Origin: Zhengitettix transpicula
Taxonomy: Eukaryota; Arthropoda; Insecta; Orthoptera; Tetrigidae
DNA: 64,000 nt
Reading direction: 5' to 3'
NCBI GenBank assembly: GCA_037074705.1
Contig: CM073592.1
Location: 53,180,129-53,244,128 of the forward strand
A program made the position numbers and the translations under genes. Shown one piece after another: positions 35,498 to 47,632 of the stretch. Under the pieces are notes generated by a model that was not told the DNA's origin, searched no databases, and worked only from the letters and a program-made list of their open reading frames with translations. Each line of letters begins with the position of its first letter. Positions within the stretch are counted from its first letter, which is position 1.

Positions 35498-35604
35498 AAA
35501 ATAAGAAAGGTATCAAATTCAGACAGAAAGTTATAATATAAATACCGCACAACGTTTCTGGGATCCTTGTACCTTTCGTCAGGTGAGAAGAAGAACTAAT
35601 ATAT
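35498..35604 (-). repeat. Short conserved repeat module (family 3), copy 1
   Basis: On the minus strand it reads ACCTGACGAAAGGTACAAGG, then ATCCCAGAAACGTTGTGCGG and TATTTATATTATAAC. It matches 52225-52330 on the plus strand, with flanking TCTTCTT and GTCTGAA also shared. Probably the end module of a dispersed element. Confidence 0.85.
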
Positions 35605-36089
35605 TACTAAAATTTTGTGACGCTGCGATGCAAATCTGAAGTAATATCGAGGTAAATATATGTGCAGATATGGACAGTAGTAAAACATCTGGACAATGGT
35701 GACGTTCGTATGTGACTTTTTATCAAATAAATAATATTATAATAATCAAAACTGAAAGAAGATATTAACTTGAGAAATTATATATGTTGAATGATGTTGA
35801 AACATTATTTTCACAGGGGCACGACCAAATATAATAATTATATTTTAACCAGCCCCTGACCTTTTAGACTTGCCCGTCACACGCTTCTGCTACACACACT
35901 ACATTTTTTCAGACTGTCTTTTCTCGCTTATTTCTTTATCTCATATTTTTATGTCACATTACTTTACATTTTACTTTCATCCAAGTTTTTAAAATAAATA
36001 ATACAAAAAATTATCATTCTTCACATAAAAATTACAATATAATAAATTTTGAATAGCGTCGTTAGCTTTTAAAGCAGGTGATATTTGTC
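35605..36089. other. AT-rich sequence, nothing recognised
   Basis: No feature noticed. Confidence 0.45.
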
Positions 36090-36370
36090 CAAGGCTGTGT
36101 AACGAAGCTTTAAATAAGTTCCTGCATGATGAGAATATTGTGCTCGTCAAATCCGTCCTGTTCTCGGCATAGAGCGAGTTGACTCAGCAAAAGAAGCGGG
36201 TAAGTCTGAGATGTCTCCTGAGAGCCTCTGCGATAATGTGCCTAGGCGGGACTACCAACTTGCTACTTTTCATACCATGATTTGTGTGACCCATGAGACT
36301 CCAGTGTAAAGACGCCAGTAAATTCCTTCCCCTACGTACTACGTATATGGTGGCGAATTAAGCTAAACAT
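36090..36370. other. Moderately complex unique segment
   Basis: Composition is more balanced than the flanks, with AGCGAGTTGACTCAGC and GTGCCTAGGCGGGAC. It has no coding frame and no repeat identity. Weak candidate for a regulatory island. Confidence 0.25.
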
Positions 36371-37889
36371 TTTTCTTCGCTCTTCGAGTAACGAAAGAGG
36401 GCAAAAAGGTTATAACACACGAGTTTTATTAAATTAATGATAAATATATTTGTAATATTTTTTGCGGTTTGGAGTCATAAGAGTTTACTATATATTCCCC
36501 TCTAGCCTATTCCATCAGCTTGATGTTTTGTTCTTTAAGTCCTCCTCTTTCCAATTTTATTAAATAAATATCTTATCACTTACTCTGGGCGTCAACAGCG
36601 CGCCACAAGCCCGTATAACCTTATCTATTCCAAATTCATCACTCAAACCTCTTCAATCGTTAAAATTTTTGCATTCCATGCGAACTTCTTCTGTTATTCT
36701 AAATAGAAGTTTGAACACATTTTACCGTAATTTCTCCGTAATAAGTCTACGTTCATTATTATTTGAGCATGGTTATAAATTTTAATTAGAATAAGTTCTA
36801 ATTTTTGTGGGTATTCCGATAGGTCCATTAGGCATATTAATATAAAAATTATAGTAAGGCAGGCAAGTAAATCATTTCAAATGCGGCTTGTATATTTTAT
36901 TTCATCATCTGCAAACACCACTACGTTATACTTTGATGTCCGGACTTATATCTATGTTTTCTGATCGTCTTTTCACGTCAAATGTGTACAGTTTTCAACA
37001 CTTCTGCTGTCAGTGAGTTCGATGTAATTTGAAAGTATCCGTTGAAAGAAAAATTTTTAATAATCATCTTCTCTCCGCCATCTTTTGCAACTCTCTACTT
37101 GTTTCCATATTTATAAAAAAACGACTACTCCACCTACTTGTCTTCTAGTAGTTGATCATCTTTGAGCGTCACAATGAGAGTGTCAAATACCGTATTTTAC
37201 ACGACTCCCCTTTCAGATGGCCTAATTTCGTCGTCAGTAATTTTTGGCAGACTCCTCACGACGCCGTTCTCTCTGAGTTTTCCCAAGGGCAGTGACCTCC
37301 AGTTCCCAGGTGGTGCTTGTGTGCCAAAACAGTCCTTTTGCCGACACACCATCCATTACGAATCGTAAGAAAACAAGTGGTCAGATCTATTCAACCTCCA
37401 CTTCTCCCCGATATGAGCTGTTCTCACCAACAGTACGGGTTGCGTCTTTATCTAATACTTCGCCAAATTGACAACACCATCCATAATATAATAAATGTGT
37501 TTCAAAATAAAGTTTAATAAAATTTTGAATGACCGGTCTAATAATACGCCGAATATATTTTAAAAAATTATTACCTACGATAATTATTCAGAAACCATTA
37601 TTACTACTACTTTTAATTTAAATATAATGAACTGGTGTCTGCCAGAATCAAAAGTGTCTAATTTAAAATTTACTTCCAATGTTCTTGGATCGCGTCGTTC
37701 GGAATGCAACAAAGTTCCATAATCATATTCTCAGTCCATACGACTTAATAAACTATTTATTTTCTAATCTGTGCCAGAAAAATGGCCGAAAATTAGTAAT
37801 TTTGCCATGAAAATAATTCGTAATCTTACACAGCACTGTATTATAAAATCCTCTCGAACATTTGTTTAGATTATTTTACTAAAAGAAAG
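36371..37889. other. Mostly AT-rich; 68-codon frame at 37162-37368 not interpretable
   Basis: The stretch 37140-37450 is more balanced and has two overlapping open frames (68 and 66 codons). One contains a P-K-G-S-D-L-Q-F-P-G-G-A run that I cannot match to a family. It may be a decayed element. The rest shows nothing. Confidence 0.3.
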
Positions 37890-38290
37890 ACCTCTTGAAC
37901 GACGAATCAGAGCTCCCGAATAATATTGTGGTGAACGAATTTTACCCACCATCCATTTCGCAGCAAGACAGCAGTGAGATTATATTTGTTATAAGGGAGC
38001 AGCTGAAGAGCTGGCTTCATCATACTTCTGGAGACGAATGAGAAAAGCTTGATTGTGTGCCTCGGGCTTGTCGGTGTCTGCATTAGGATGCACAACTGGC
38101 TGGGTCTTCGGCCCCCGGCTCCACGTGCCGCTAGTAATCAGCTTTGTATGCGACAGGCACGAAGGAGGCTGTTAAAAATGGACCAACGGGCTCGGAAATT
38201 CACTTTATTCAAGATAACGTAAATGCCACCGCCTGATAAAGAGATTGGCGATTGCCATTCCCTGGGCCTTCTGTATAAGCCACAATACAC
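37890..38290. promoter_or_regulatory. High-complexity island, candidate regulatory element
   Basis: It contains GGCCCCCGGCTCCACGTG, GCTAGTAATCAGC, GGGCTCGGAAATTCAC, GCCTGATAAAGAG and TTGCCATTCCCTGGG. The 62-codon minus frame has no domain. No match elsewhere in the window. Dense non-repetitive words suggest regulatory sequence. Confidence 0.35.
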
Positions 38291-38744
38291 TTTCAGAAAC
38301 AGAATGAATTGGAACTGAACGTAAATAAATAAGAAATAAGTAATTGCAGCATACTTGTGAGAATTTTAATTAATTTAAACGCGCCAGAATAAACAAGTCG
38401 ACATATAACATTTTATTATTAGTAAATCATTCATAACTAATGTTGAGTTATAATTGTCCTCTTTCAGACCGCAGAATTTATTTTTAATAAACTATTAGTG
38501 AACAAAAATAAAATATTTTGGCCTTAATATTGATTATTGGTATGTATACTTCTACAATTTTACTTAAATTGTCCATAATTTAATTAAATGAAAAGCAAAT
38601 ATTCTCATAGCTCTTGGTACGTACCGAATCGGAACAATTTCTATGAATAATGTTTATGATAATTAATTAAATTCATATATTTTTTAAGTTTCATTAAATG
38701 AGAAATTAAATGTGTATGAAATATCCAATAGCAAATACCCTGTG

Positions 38745-38880
38745 ACAGGCGGTCTTATGTTTTTTATAACTCACCGACCCATGCTCGAATCATGGCGATC
38801 GTTAAGCTGAATTCTTGGATGCAGTGGTAAAAGGCAGCGAAGTCCTCGGCCATCAAGTTATACTTCAGTCGGTTGGCTTA
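38745..38880 (+). repeat. Possible tRNA-derived SINE remnant
   Basis: At 38779-38795, CCATG-CTCGAAT-CATGG forms a perfect 5-bp stem with a 7-base loop, like a tRNA T-arm (B box region). It lies about 30 bases after a GTGACAGGCGGTC block that could be a decayed A box. A second GGATGCAGTGGT word follows at about 38817. The remaining tRNA arms are not clear, so this is tentative. Confidence 0.3.
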
Positions 38881-39239
38881 TATTAATTACTTTTTATTGA
38901 AACGGCGTTCCCGCGAAAGATTTTATTAACCTTCCCTGTCCGTGCTGTAAATAGACCTAAAGGAAACCAAGTGTAAAATTAATTATAATTAATAAAATCA
39001 TACTACTGTGTAATTTCATTGCATGATTGAGTGGTTGCCTATGAGCCTAATTATTAAAAATTTAACTACATAAAATATTAGTTACCAATTTTGTATTTAT
39101 AGATACTAAACTTTTATTTTGAATTTTAAATATAATATAAGTTAATATAACAATCAATTTATTATAATCACACGTAGTGTCATATTTACTTGTGATGTTT
39201 CATTTCAAATAATGAATTGTTTCTTAAATATCATTTTAC
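38881..39239. other. AT-rich spacer
   Basis: Nothing recognised. Confidence 0.45.
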
Positions 39240-39545
39240 CATGCTCAACTTAGCGAAAGCATCTTCGCTTCGTCCTCATCTTATGCAGTTCTTGGCTCAG
39301 CAGCAGAAATTGATAAATACGACCCGTGTGTAACCGCCCTCATGATCAATGCTGTGCTTCAAGTCCATAAATCTCATTCAAAGCGAGCGTCAGTGAACGG
39401 AGGAATTTCTACTTCCCTAACTCCCTCAGACCCTCGACTTGGTTCGCCTCTTAAATCATATTGGAACGTCAATAGTAAGCAGTTGATTCTACAGCGATAC
39501 TTCTTCGAAGTTTCATTACTATTCACCTACCGTTTAAGAATATAA
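39240..39545. other. Moderately GC-rich unique segment
   Basis: More balanced composition than the flanks and a 67-codon plus frame without recognisable domain. No repeat partner in the window. Confidence 0.25.
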
Positions 39546-40440
39546 ACTACACTTGTTTAGGTTTAAGTAAAATACTGCTATATAGTTTCTGATCATAATA
39601 ACTACGAGATAGTTCTTAATTATACTAATTGTTGCTTCCCACCACTTTTATTTAATTATTCTACTCTTTTATTGTTGCGCAAACAAAAAAAGATAAACTA
39701 TGCATGGTAAATATATTGAAAAATAATGACTGGGTGCAATGATTAGGCTTAGTTTAGGCAAATGAAATTAAACTAAATTAGCCTACAGAAGTATGATAAA
39801 TTTCTAAATTACAAAAGACATACAAGAGACAAAAAAGTGAATATATCTAGCGTTGATAATAAAATATGCATTCTTTTTTTTCTGTAACCTACAATACTTA
39901 TATTGCAATAATATGTGATTTATTTTTTTCAATGTATGATTTGTGAAACTTCTAACAGTTATTACAGTGACGTGAGAAAACCGCGTGAAAGTTGTTGGAG
40001 AAATAAATCAATATAACAAAAATATTTCACGTCTGATGGTAAAAATAAATAATTACCCGTCGAAAATTACATCAGATTCTTCATGGCTCCAGATTATTGA
40101 TAAATAAATACTGGTTTTTATTAAGATACCATAGAAACTAATGGGCAATAAAATTAAAGACATCGATTCAGAAGCTTACCGTGTCATAAAAGAACAAAAT
40201 TTCCGGTTAACAATATGCAAACAGACCAACATGGCAAAAACATACAAACATGTCTTGAATTTATAAAAGCGTATTTGCAACACAAAACGGACAAACAACA
40301 AAAATACTGATTATGAAGCAACTGGATAACAGCACAGTGAGAAATGTAATTATCCACCGATATGTATTCTATAGCTATCACATCGACAAATATTGGTTTG
40401 CACATGTTATTGCGAGTTTGCAAACCTTTGATAATGTTCA
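39546..40440. other. AT-rich sequence, nothing recognised
   Basis: The 85-codon minus frame at 40441-40184 is Cys-rich by chance-like composition and has no domain. Confidence 0.4.
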
Positions 40441-40660
40441 CGGGCCGAGAAGTGGCCTGCTTTTATGATGAAAAATTACATTCAGATTTCACAAGGCAAA
40501 CAGACAAGGGGGGCCACCGTGACTCGTACGAATAATGGGGCGTGCCGATTAATAGCATTGTTTTCGCCGCGCAAGCGAAAGTAATATCTGGTCCATTGTT
40601 TGCCACATGACCGGAACTGAATCATTTGAACCCTACCAATTCAATTAATCGTTAATTTAA
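40441..40660. promoter_or_regulatory. High-complexity island with Sox-like and homeodomain-like words
   Basis: It contains CTTTTATGATG, GGGGCGTGCCGATTAATAGC, TAGCATTGTTTTCGCC, CCATTGTTTGCC and TCAATTAATCGTTAAT. CATTGTTT twice is a Sox-class core, and GATTAAT/CAATTAAT are homeodomain cores. No frame or repeat identity was found. This is the densest cluster of such words in the window and a good enhancer candidate by inference. Confidence 0.4.
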
Positions 40661-41519
40661 AATGATCGTTTGACAGGGAGGTTTGGTGAAATTATTTTCA
40701 ATATGACGCTAAAGCAACATTCTTTGTTATTAACGTCAATTAAGTACGCATGCATAAACAAATATTTGATATACATATTGGTTACTATATAAATATAATG
40801 AGACCTTCTGCATGAAAACTTCTTATTTTCCTTTGAGGAAGATTTCATTATGAGAAGTTTGAGGCACCTGGCAGATTGTACCATCATTTCCCAACATTAT
40901 TTTCATGGACTCTTATTGTCTCTCTCCGACCAACACCCTCTGCACTGAATCATCTTTTCATATATTTCAAGAAACAGTGGACTTGATACTTAATCTATTT
41001 CATTTTCAAAGGATTCTATATTTGCTTGTCTGAGAGTTACCTGTTGGTGCATAAATCAACGACTCATTTACCATTCACAGACCTCAAGGAAAGAATTTAA
41101 ATCCTATTTAATTAACGTTTGTTATAGTAGGAAGCCAAAAACTATTGTTATACCATCATTTATTCATTTATGATTGAGTTGTCTCCATATCTTCTCACTT
41201 TACTCGACTTGAGTCCCCTTTGGTTGCTTATACAAATACTTTTTCTCCAGGATTCGTACACTAGCCTGATCAGTTAGGCACCAATAGAGATTTTTTCACC
41301 CTGATCCTTTAATTCAGTCTCATAGTCTTTAAGTTTCAATTGGAAAAAATTATTCTATTCTTGAATTAATCGTTACACCCATAATCAATTCGCAAATAAT
41401 ATTCATTACGCATTGAATCATAAAATTATATTTGAAGAATGTGATTTAAGAATCTGTATGTGGGCCTGTGTTCAGGTCTTTACAATGGATGTAGAAAGCT
41501 CGCACCTGAAGGAGAGTCG
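40661..41519. other. AT-rich sequence, nothing recognised
   Basis: No feature noticed; the 76-codon minus frame at 40887-40657 is unremarkable. Confidence 0.4.
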
Positions 41520-41601
41520 ATCCGGGAAACTCAGATGGAGAGAGCACCACGTACCAAGTGACGGTTCTGGGTTCGTATCCAGGCCCGGTAACAATTTTTT
41601 T
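41520..41601 (+). pseudogene. tRNA-like sequence with Pol III terminator (tRNA pseudogene or SINE head)
   Basis: The order is tRNA-like. Acceptor side ATCCGGG (41520-41526) pairs over five bases with CCCGGTA (41584-41590). The D-arm stem CTC/GAG brackets AGATGGAGA. The T-arm CTGGG-TTCGTAT-CCAGG is perfect and includes the B box GGTTCGTATCC. The anticodon stem is only partly paired (CAC/GTG around GTACCAA), so the fold is damaged and the identity cannot be assigned. A run of seven T follows at 41595-41601, as for Pol III termination. No CCA-like end or clear upstream signal is seen. A single tRNA pseudogene or the 5' head of a SINE are both possible. The 119-codon frame across it is not a gene. 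Confidence 0.55.
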
Positions 41602-43259
41602 ATCCTTATTCTTCAATTTAGTTTCACAACCTTCCGTGCTGGAATATTTTTCAATTATTTTTCTGAAACATATTCAATAAAAAAAAGTTGTGCATTCCTT
41701 TATCTTGAGATAAATGAACAATTCTATTATGATATTATGAATACTATCATTCCTGGAAAACAAATAATATAATATAATTTGAAAGCGCATTTTTACAGAA
41801 ATCCGTATTCAGACCTGTCACATCTTCTTTGTGATATCTTTGAAATTACGGTGGTCCCACCTCGCCGCATACTTGAAATTCTTCAACAATGTACACTGAT
41901 AAACGAAATGTAAATAGAACATAAGTTCTTCTTAAAGTTGGAAACAGATTTAATCATAATAGACGTTTGTTCCGCAGACCAAATCGTTAAGCCAATATTG
42001 AGTAAGCGAAACTAAATCACCAGCAAAGGTTTTTCACTCTCAGCAAAGTTATTGGAGTATGCCGCAAAAGCACTTGGATTTGCAGTTATGAAGCCAATTA
42101 AAATTAACGCTCAAATAATTTTTTGAAAGCATCTGGACTCAAGAGAAAGAAAAGAATACAAATATTTGCTGAAGAACGAACAAAGCGAAATATAGTTAAG
42201 CTTTATCTCTCAAATTTAAAACTATTTTGTATGTATTTTCATTATTTGATCAAACAACTGTAAACCATTGTATAATTTCACCTCTTGAAATCGCTGAGTT
42301 TGTTGTCATAAAAATAGTCCTTAAATAATGATACTGCCCTACAGGTACAGACACGATAGTACGAGGAAACTTTTAAAACTAAATTTTTATTCACAAACGG
42401 CGGCTGCATAGATACGATTTCCAAGAATCTTAATTCCCACTTTAAATATCAATTTTTTAAATATTTAATCGTGAATGATAGGTTATATATTCATGTAAAA
42501 ACGTTAGTTTGTCCGCATTATAATACATTTATTTAGCTGTTTACCCATTTAGAGTTTCGTTATAAACAGCTATTATCATCCATTACCGATAATATCTCGG
42601 ACACTACTAGACAGACCTCTTTTCCAAACAATTTATTTTATTTTCTCAGAAATGTTTCGTTTATCTTGCAGCAATTATCTTAATTGAGTTTGCACGTTAC
42701 AGTGTAAAAGCTACACAGAATGCGATTGCTTGGTTGAAAAATATATGAGCAACAAACTGTAAAACTATTCAACCTATGTATGGAGAACTTTTTCTACCGC
42801 AGTTCTATATTTCTACAATACAGAATTTATTCATTCACTTTCCTTGATAGTAAAATTTGAAGACTTGCACTAAATTTCAAAATAAATATATTAAATTCTA
42901 AATTTGAATTTTTAAACGGTCATGCGTGTTCTGTTTTCAATTTCCGAATGTGACCATTTGCTCATTAAACTTGGTACAATTATATTTTTTAATGGTTGTT
43001 AAATTATTTTATTGAGAAAAACGTTTTAAAAAAATTTTCTTTCAGTCATATTTCTCGTGAATTGTGAGGTTTTTCTTTGTACTAGTTTCATATCGTTCAT
43101 ACAAATTTATTACTATGTTCACGTTCAATAATATACGAATAGGGAAGAATTATAGTTACGAGTCGAGTTTAAAATCAATTAATTCCATTTTAAATTATTC
43201 CACATATGTTTAATTTAATTTTAAATTGTAATATAATTTTCAAATTTATTTCTAAGGTT
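41602..43259. other. AT-rich sequence, nothing recognised
   Basis: No feature noticed. Confidence 0.45.
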
Positions 43260-43600
43260 AACAATAGTCTGTCAGTTTGCCAACTAACTGATTACCAGTA
43301 AAAATAACTCGTACGTACAAGCCAGGCTGACTCAAAACTGTTGACTGGAGGATGCAATAAGACGCTATAAGAGTAAAATCAGCATTGTAGGCGGAATTGT
43401 GAAAAATAGCGCGTAATCTCACTAACCAAATTGCGTGAAACTCGTCCAATGGAATAGTGAAGGCCCGCAATAAATTGAATAATGTCAACAGACGATAAAA
43501 TCTGAACACGGCGCTTAGTTTGATAATGTGTGCATTTCCTGCAAATGTACGGCCTTCATTGGTTGACTAACTATGAAAGCAAACAACAAACAAGCAGATA
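43260..43600. promoter_or_regulatory. High-complexity island with a Caudal/posterior-Hox-like word
   Basis: Balanced composition. On the minus strand, 43476-43463 reads AATTTATTGCGGGC, comparable to TTTATTAC at 13453-13441 and TTTATGGC at 63939. Other words include AGACGATAAAATC and GTTTGATAATGTG. The 83-codon minus frame has no domain. Regulatory role inferred. Confidence 0.35.
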
Positions 43601-44044
43601 AACAGCTTGCTGAAATACAAATGCCTTTCTCATAACGCAGTTACCTTTAATTACAATAATGACAGAAATTTACATTTTCTGACATGTTGTCATATAATAA
43701 TGCAATTACTAAGGAATACATATTAACTACAAATTCATTGTAGATACATCAAAAAAGATAGCACGATTGATGACTTGTTATGTCTTTATTAAATTCCATC
43801 GATATCTGTTCTAACTTATTTTTAGCACAGAACTCTTTGTATTCTAATTTTAAAAACACTAACGAAAAATTATTTCCTATTATAATAATAATAAACCGCG
43901 ATTATAAAATTATATTATTATTATTATTATATGAAAACTGTGGCATAATTATTTTTCATATATAGGAAACCTTTTCAGTACCAAATCAAATAATTATATA
44001 CGTATGTTTCATTTCGAGATTTTGACTCGATTAACTACTCTTAG

Positions 44045-44047
<3 letters not shown>
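43601..44047. other. AT-rich spacer
   Basis: Nothing recognised beyond TTATTA-type runs near 43885-43930. Confidence 0.45.

Positions 44048-44094
<47 letters not shown>
44048..44094. repeat. (TA)n microsatellite
   Basis: Uninterrupted TA dinucleotides over about 46 bases, one of the longest such tracts in the window. Confidence 0.95.
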
Positions 44095-44097
<3 letters not shown>

Positions 44098-44349
44098 TGA
44101 TGAAATTAACCTTACAAACTTTTAGTACTTGTTTGAGGAAACTGAGTAGAATATGTTAGAAAAGTAAATTTGTCCGTCCTACAACCATTTAGTTGTCCTA
44201 ATTACGAACGTGAATCTCCTACCGGATCTACCGATCAGTTTAGCGTCAAATAATTTGGACAGAATCACCGAACTTGTGAAAGTAATTTTCGTATAACATT
44301 ATTATTGAGCGATGAGAAAGAAATCATATCTACAGGCATGGTTTAACAT

Positions 44350-44605
44350 TTGATACATTTTGGTTCCAAATGTTATTATGCTCTATAAAGGTTCTTTGCA
44401 ACAAATCAAGCCGTTTTAGACGGGAGTATCTCAGCATCCGAACCGCTCGCTGCTCAGTCCATCTACCGACCGCATCGCTCCTTTACGAAACAGCTTCCAC
44501 AACAATACACATTGTTTTCCCCGGGCATTCTCAATAGGAGCTTCGCCGACAATACAAAATACAATGCTGCATGCCTTTGAATCGATCTAGGTAGCCAGTC
44601 ATGCT
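44350..44605. promoter_or_regulatory. High-complexity island, candidate regulatory element
   Basis: It contains AGCCGTTTTAGACGGG (imperfect inverted repeat), ACCGCTCGCTGCTCAG, ACATTGTTTTCCCCGGGC (Sox-like core) and GAATCGATCTAGG. No frame over 60 codons; no repeat partner seen. Confidence 0.35.
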
Positions 44606-44887
44606 ACAATATATATAAACTATCCAAACAATAGTAATTATTGGCTAACATAGCCAAAAGCTCAAGATAAAACAAGTATATAAATAATAATAATAATTTG
44701 GGATTAAAATGTGATTCTTTTCCTGTAAATAATTATTTATAATATATTGAAATGTGTTGTATTTAAGTGTAGTTGTCACATCATATTTTATTTTACAGAA
44801 ATAAAAATGTGGTTGTTGGAATAGGGATACGTCTTAATGACAGAATTTAATCAGACATTCGTAACTTTTGTTTATTAAATTATAAGC

Positions 44888-44889
<2 letters not shown>

Positions 44890-44921
<32 letters not shown>
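44890..44921. repeat. (AT)n microsatellite
   Basis: Uninterrupted TA dinucleotides. Confidence 0.92.
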
Positions 44922-44923
<2 letters not shown>

Positions 44924-47154
44924 ATTGAATATACTGAAAAAATAGTTAAAAATTCATTCATTTCGTTAAACATAATCAGGAGTCTATGTGTATTTCAAGC
45001 GACCAATAAATTCGGGAAATTACCTCACTGAAGTTTCGCCAGAAATGTAATTAAATTTTATGTATTTAATTATGTTATTAACTTTAATTTTGATCGCACC
45101 GAGAGGATTATACTAAAACGTTAATTAAAACATGAACTTTTAAAGAGCTGGAAATATATTTGACTATTTAATTCTGAGGGTGTCAGAGCATTATACGTTT
45201 TGACGGGACAATGACAACTTGAGAAGAGAGGCTTTAATGGGCACCGTTCATTTCCTGATTAAATTTTTTGAAGAGTTACAAACTACAACAGGTAACGTCT
45301 AAGAAGTTATGCAAAATCAAAATATACTCACACTCTTCATAAATTAATGTGAATAATTTTTTACAATATTTATAATAAAACTTTAATTTCATTGTAGCTG
45401 GCAATTCTCTCCACTTTAATATCAGTGGATATTAGCCCTTAAGCCAAAATATAATTTGTAATTTTATTTTCGTTAGTTATTATTAAATCATGAGCAAAAC
45501 ACGTTGAACAGGAGTAAGATAAAGTATTTAACATAGAGTGAAATGAGAGTGAATTAATTTAATAAATTCATTTCTTACTTTTGTACTATCCCAAATGTTT
45601 TTTTCAAATTTGAACAAGAAAAACTAGTTAATCATTTTCAAATTATTTAAATTTGAAAGTAGAATCTTTCGGCCATGTTGCCATAGTCATCTGTACAGAG
45701 AAACAAAACCAATTATTTTATGGAAGACACAAATCAACAGGAATCACATATATAAAATTATTTAACAAAACATTCATTTTCAATTGTCAAAATGACCTAC
45801 ATATTTAATTTATTACATAAATATTCAATTTGTCCAAAAATTTATGATTTCTCTTGTAGAATATTTAAGTCATAAGTTTCTTATTTAATCGTCTGTGAAT
45901 TGTAAAAGGGAAAATAAGTAACGTTTCAATTAATATAAATTTTTATAATACACTGTTTCTTATCCTTTGCGTTTGGTTTCAATAAAAAAATTCTTTTATG
46001 GGTTTATAATAGAAGCAAGTAACAAAGTTTTACACATTCAAGGGATGGAAATATATATAAGGTATTTGAAATATTAAGTGAAGGAAATTCGTTTTACATA
46101 AACTAAAATTAGAATCCTGTAATTAATTCCCAAATAACGACAATGCCTGAAATTATTGTAACATAATATTAATCACTCTCATAATATGCCTGATAGATTA
46201 ATAGGTAAATTTTATATTTTATTTGAAAAATAATTCAATTCAGGATGAAAATCAATCATATAATTAATTTTTTAGGTATAAGAGTCTAAGATGTAATTTG
46301 ATTTACATGCTGTTACTGGTGAAAAATTAATTTTTTCTGGATAGTAAGTCCTTTTCATTAGTAAATTAATATTTAGATTTGTAGAGTATGTCTAATTTAC
46401 AAAAATTTTATTTCATTATTTTACATTATTTCGTAATCAAATTTCAACACTGTATAAACTATCTCCGATAATCACATAAACCCCTTTTACGTGCTCTTAA
46501 TTTCGGAATATTTTCAATCAACTTAATATTATTTTCGTTAAGTCCTAATAAATCACAAATCTCATTCCTGAATTCATGTGACTAAGACAATTATTCTTAA
46601 TAATAGAAATTTTCGTTATTTCCTTTATTTAAATAACGTTAACGTTACCCAATAATGTTTGAATAAATTATTCTTAGAGCGCCTTTAACTATTATTTTTC
46701 TGAAAAAAAACTTCTTTAATGATAAACTCTATTATACATTTGTCTGATAATTGTTTTTATTATGATATTCAAAATATTTCTTAAGATACAGTTCAAAAAG
46801 CCAATAAAATTTGTATGTTACCTCCATTTAACAGCACAAAAAGATACGCGTATTTATTTTTTGTTAGTGAAATACATCCTTAATTAACGGTTCACCATAG
46901 TTAATGCTGAAAATAAATGCAACACTTAGAAATCGCGTCAATATTTTAGTAGATATTATAAAGGTGATTTTGAATTTGTTTATTACCATGTCTAAAATGT
47001 TGAGTTCAGTTTAAAATAAGTGCAACGCCATTTAACTTTATCAGTTAATTTTTAATATTCTACTTTAAGTCCATTTTCTTGATTTTATGAGGCAACTTGT
47101 ATGAAAAATATACGGAATTTATAAGCCTACTAAAGTCCATTTTTCCTCATAAAA
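44922..47154. other. AT-rich sequence, nothing recognised
   Basis: One of the emptiest stretches of the window; no frame of 60 codons on either strand. Confidence 0.55.
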
Positions 47155-47470
47155 TTTTTCCCCTCGAGGCTACGGTGTAGCTCGTCTTCTAGCATTACCG
47201 GGTCACAACAGAAGTCGTTACGCAGACTGTTTATTTTCGCAATTTTCCAGAGCACGTGCCACTGTTTATGTAGCTCATATTAGAGCTCTGCTTGCTACGA
47301 GAAATGAAAGCCTCTTGGCACGAAGAAGGCATCCTTCGCAGTCGGAATCTGGCTCAGATATATCCTCCTCCAGAAAACTTCAACCTCTCACCCCCACTCG
47401 CCGTTAAAAACACGGTACGAGCGGTTTTCTTTACGCTTCTGGCCCGAAATAATTGACGTTCGAGTTGCAA
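47155..47470. promoter_or_regulatory. High-complexity island, candidate regulatory element
   Basis: Balanced composition with CCCTCGAGGCTACGG, GAGCACGTGCCACTG (E box CACGTG), AGACTGTTTATTTTCG and a CCCCCACTCGCCG block. Part of a 75-codon minus frame overlaps its right end without recognisable content. Confidence 0.3.
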
Positions 47471-47610
47471 AGTTGAGCTAAAGAAAATAGAGAAACATAA
47501 CTTCTTATAAATATTTATACTGATGTAGAGGAAGATGTAAGCAGAGGTGAAATTGATTGTATCCATATTCTTCTTTTTCAAACTTGCATATAGAATTCCC
47601 CTATCGCTGA

Positions 47611-47632
47611 TATATATATATATATATATATA
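47611..47632. repeat. (TA)n microsatellite
   Basis: Uninterrupted TA dinucleotides. Confidence 0.9.

Noticed and set aside
41413..41772. 119-codon plus frame
   Set aside because: It runs through a tRNA-like sequence and its terminator, and shows no protein features.
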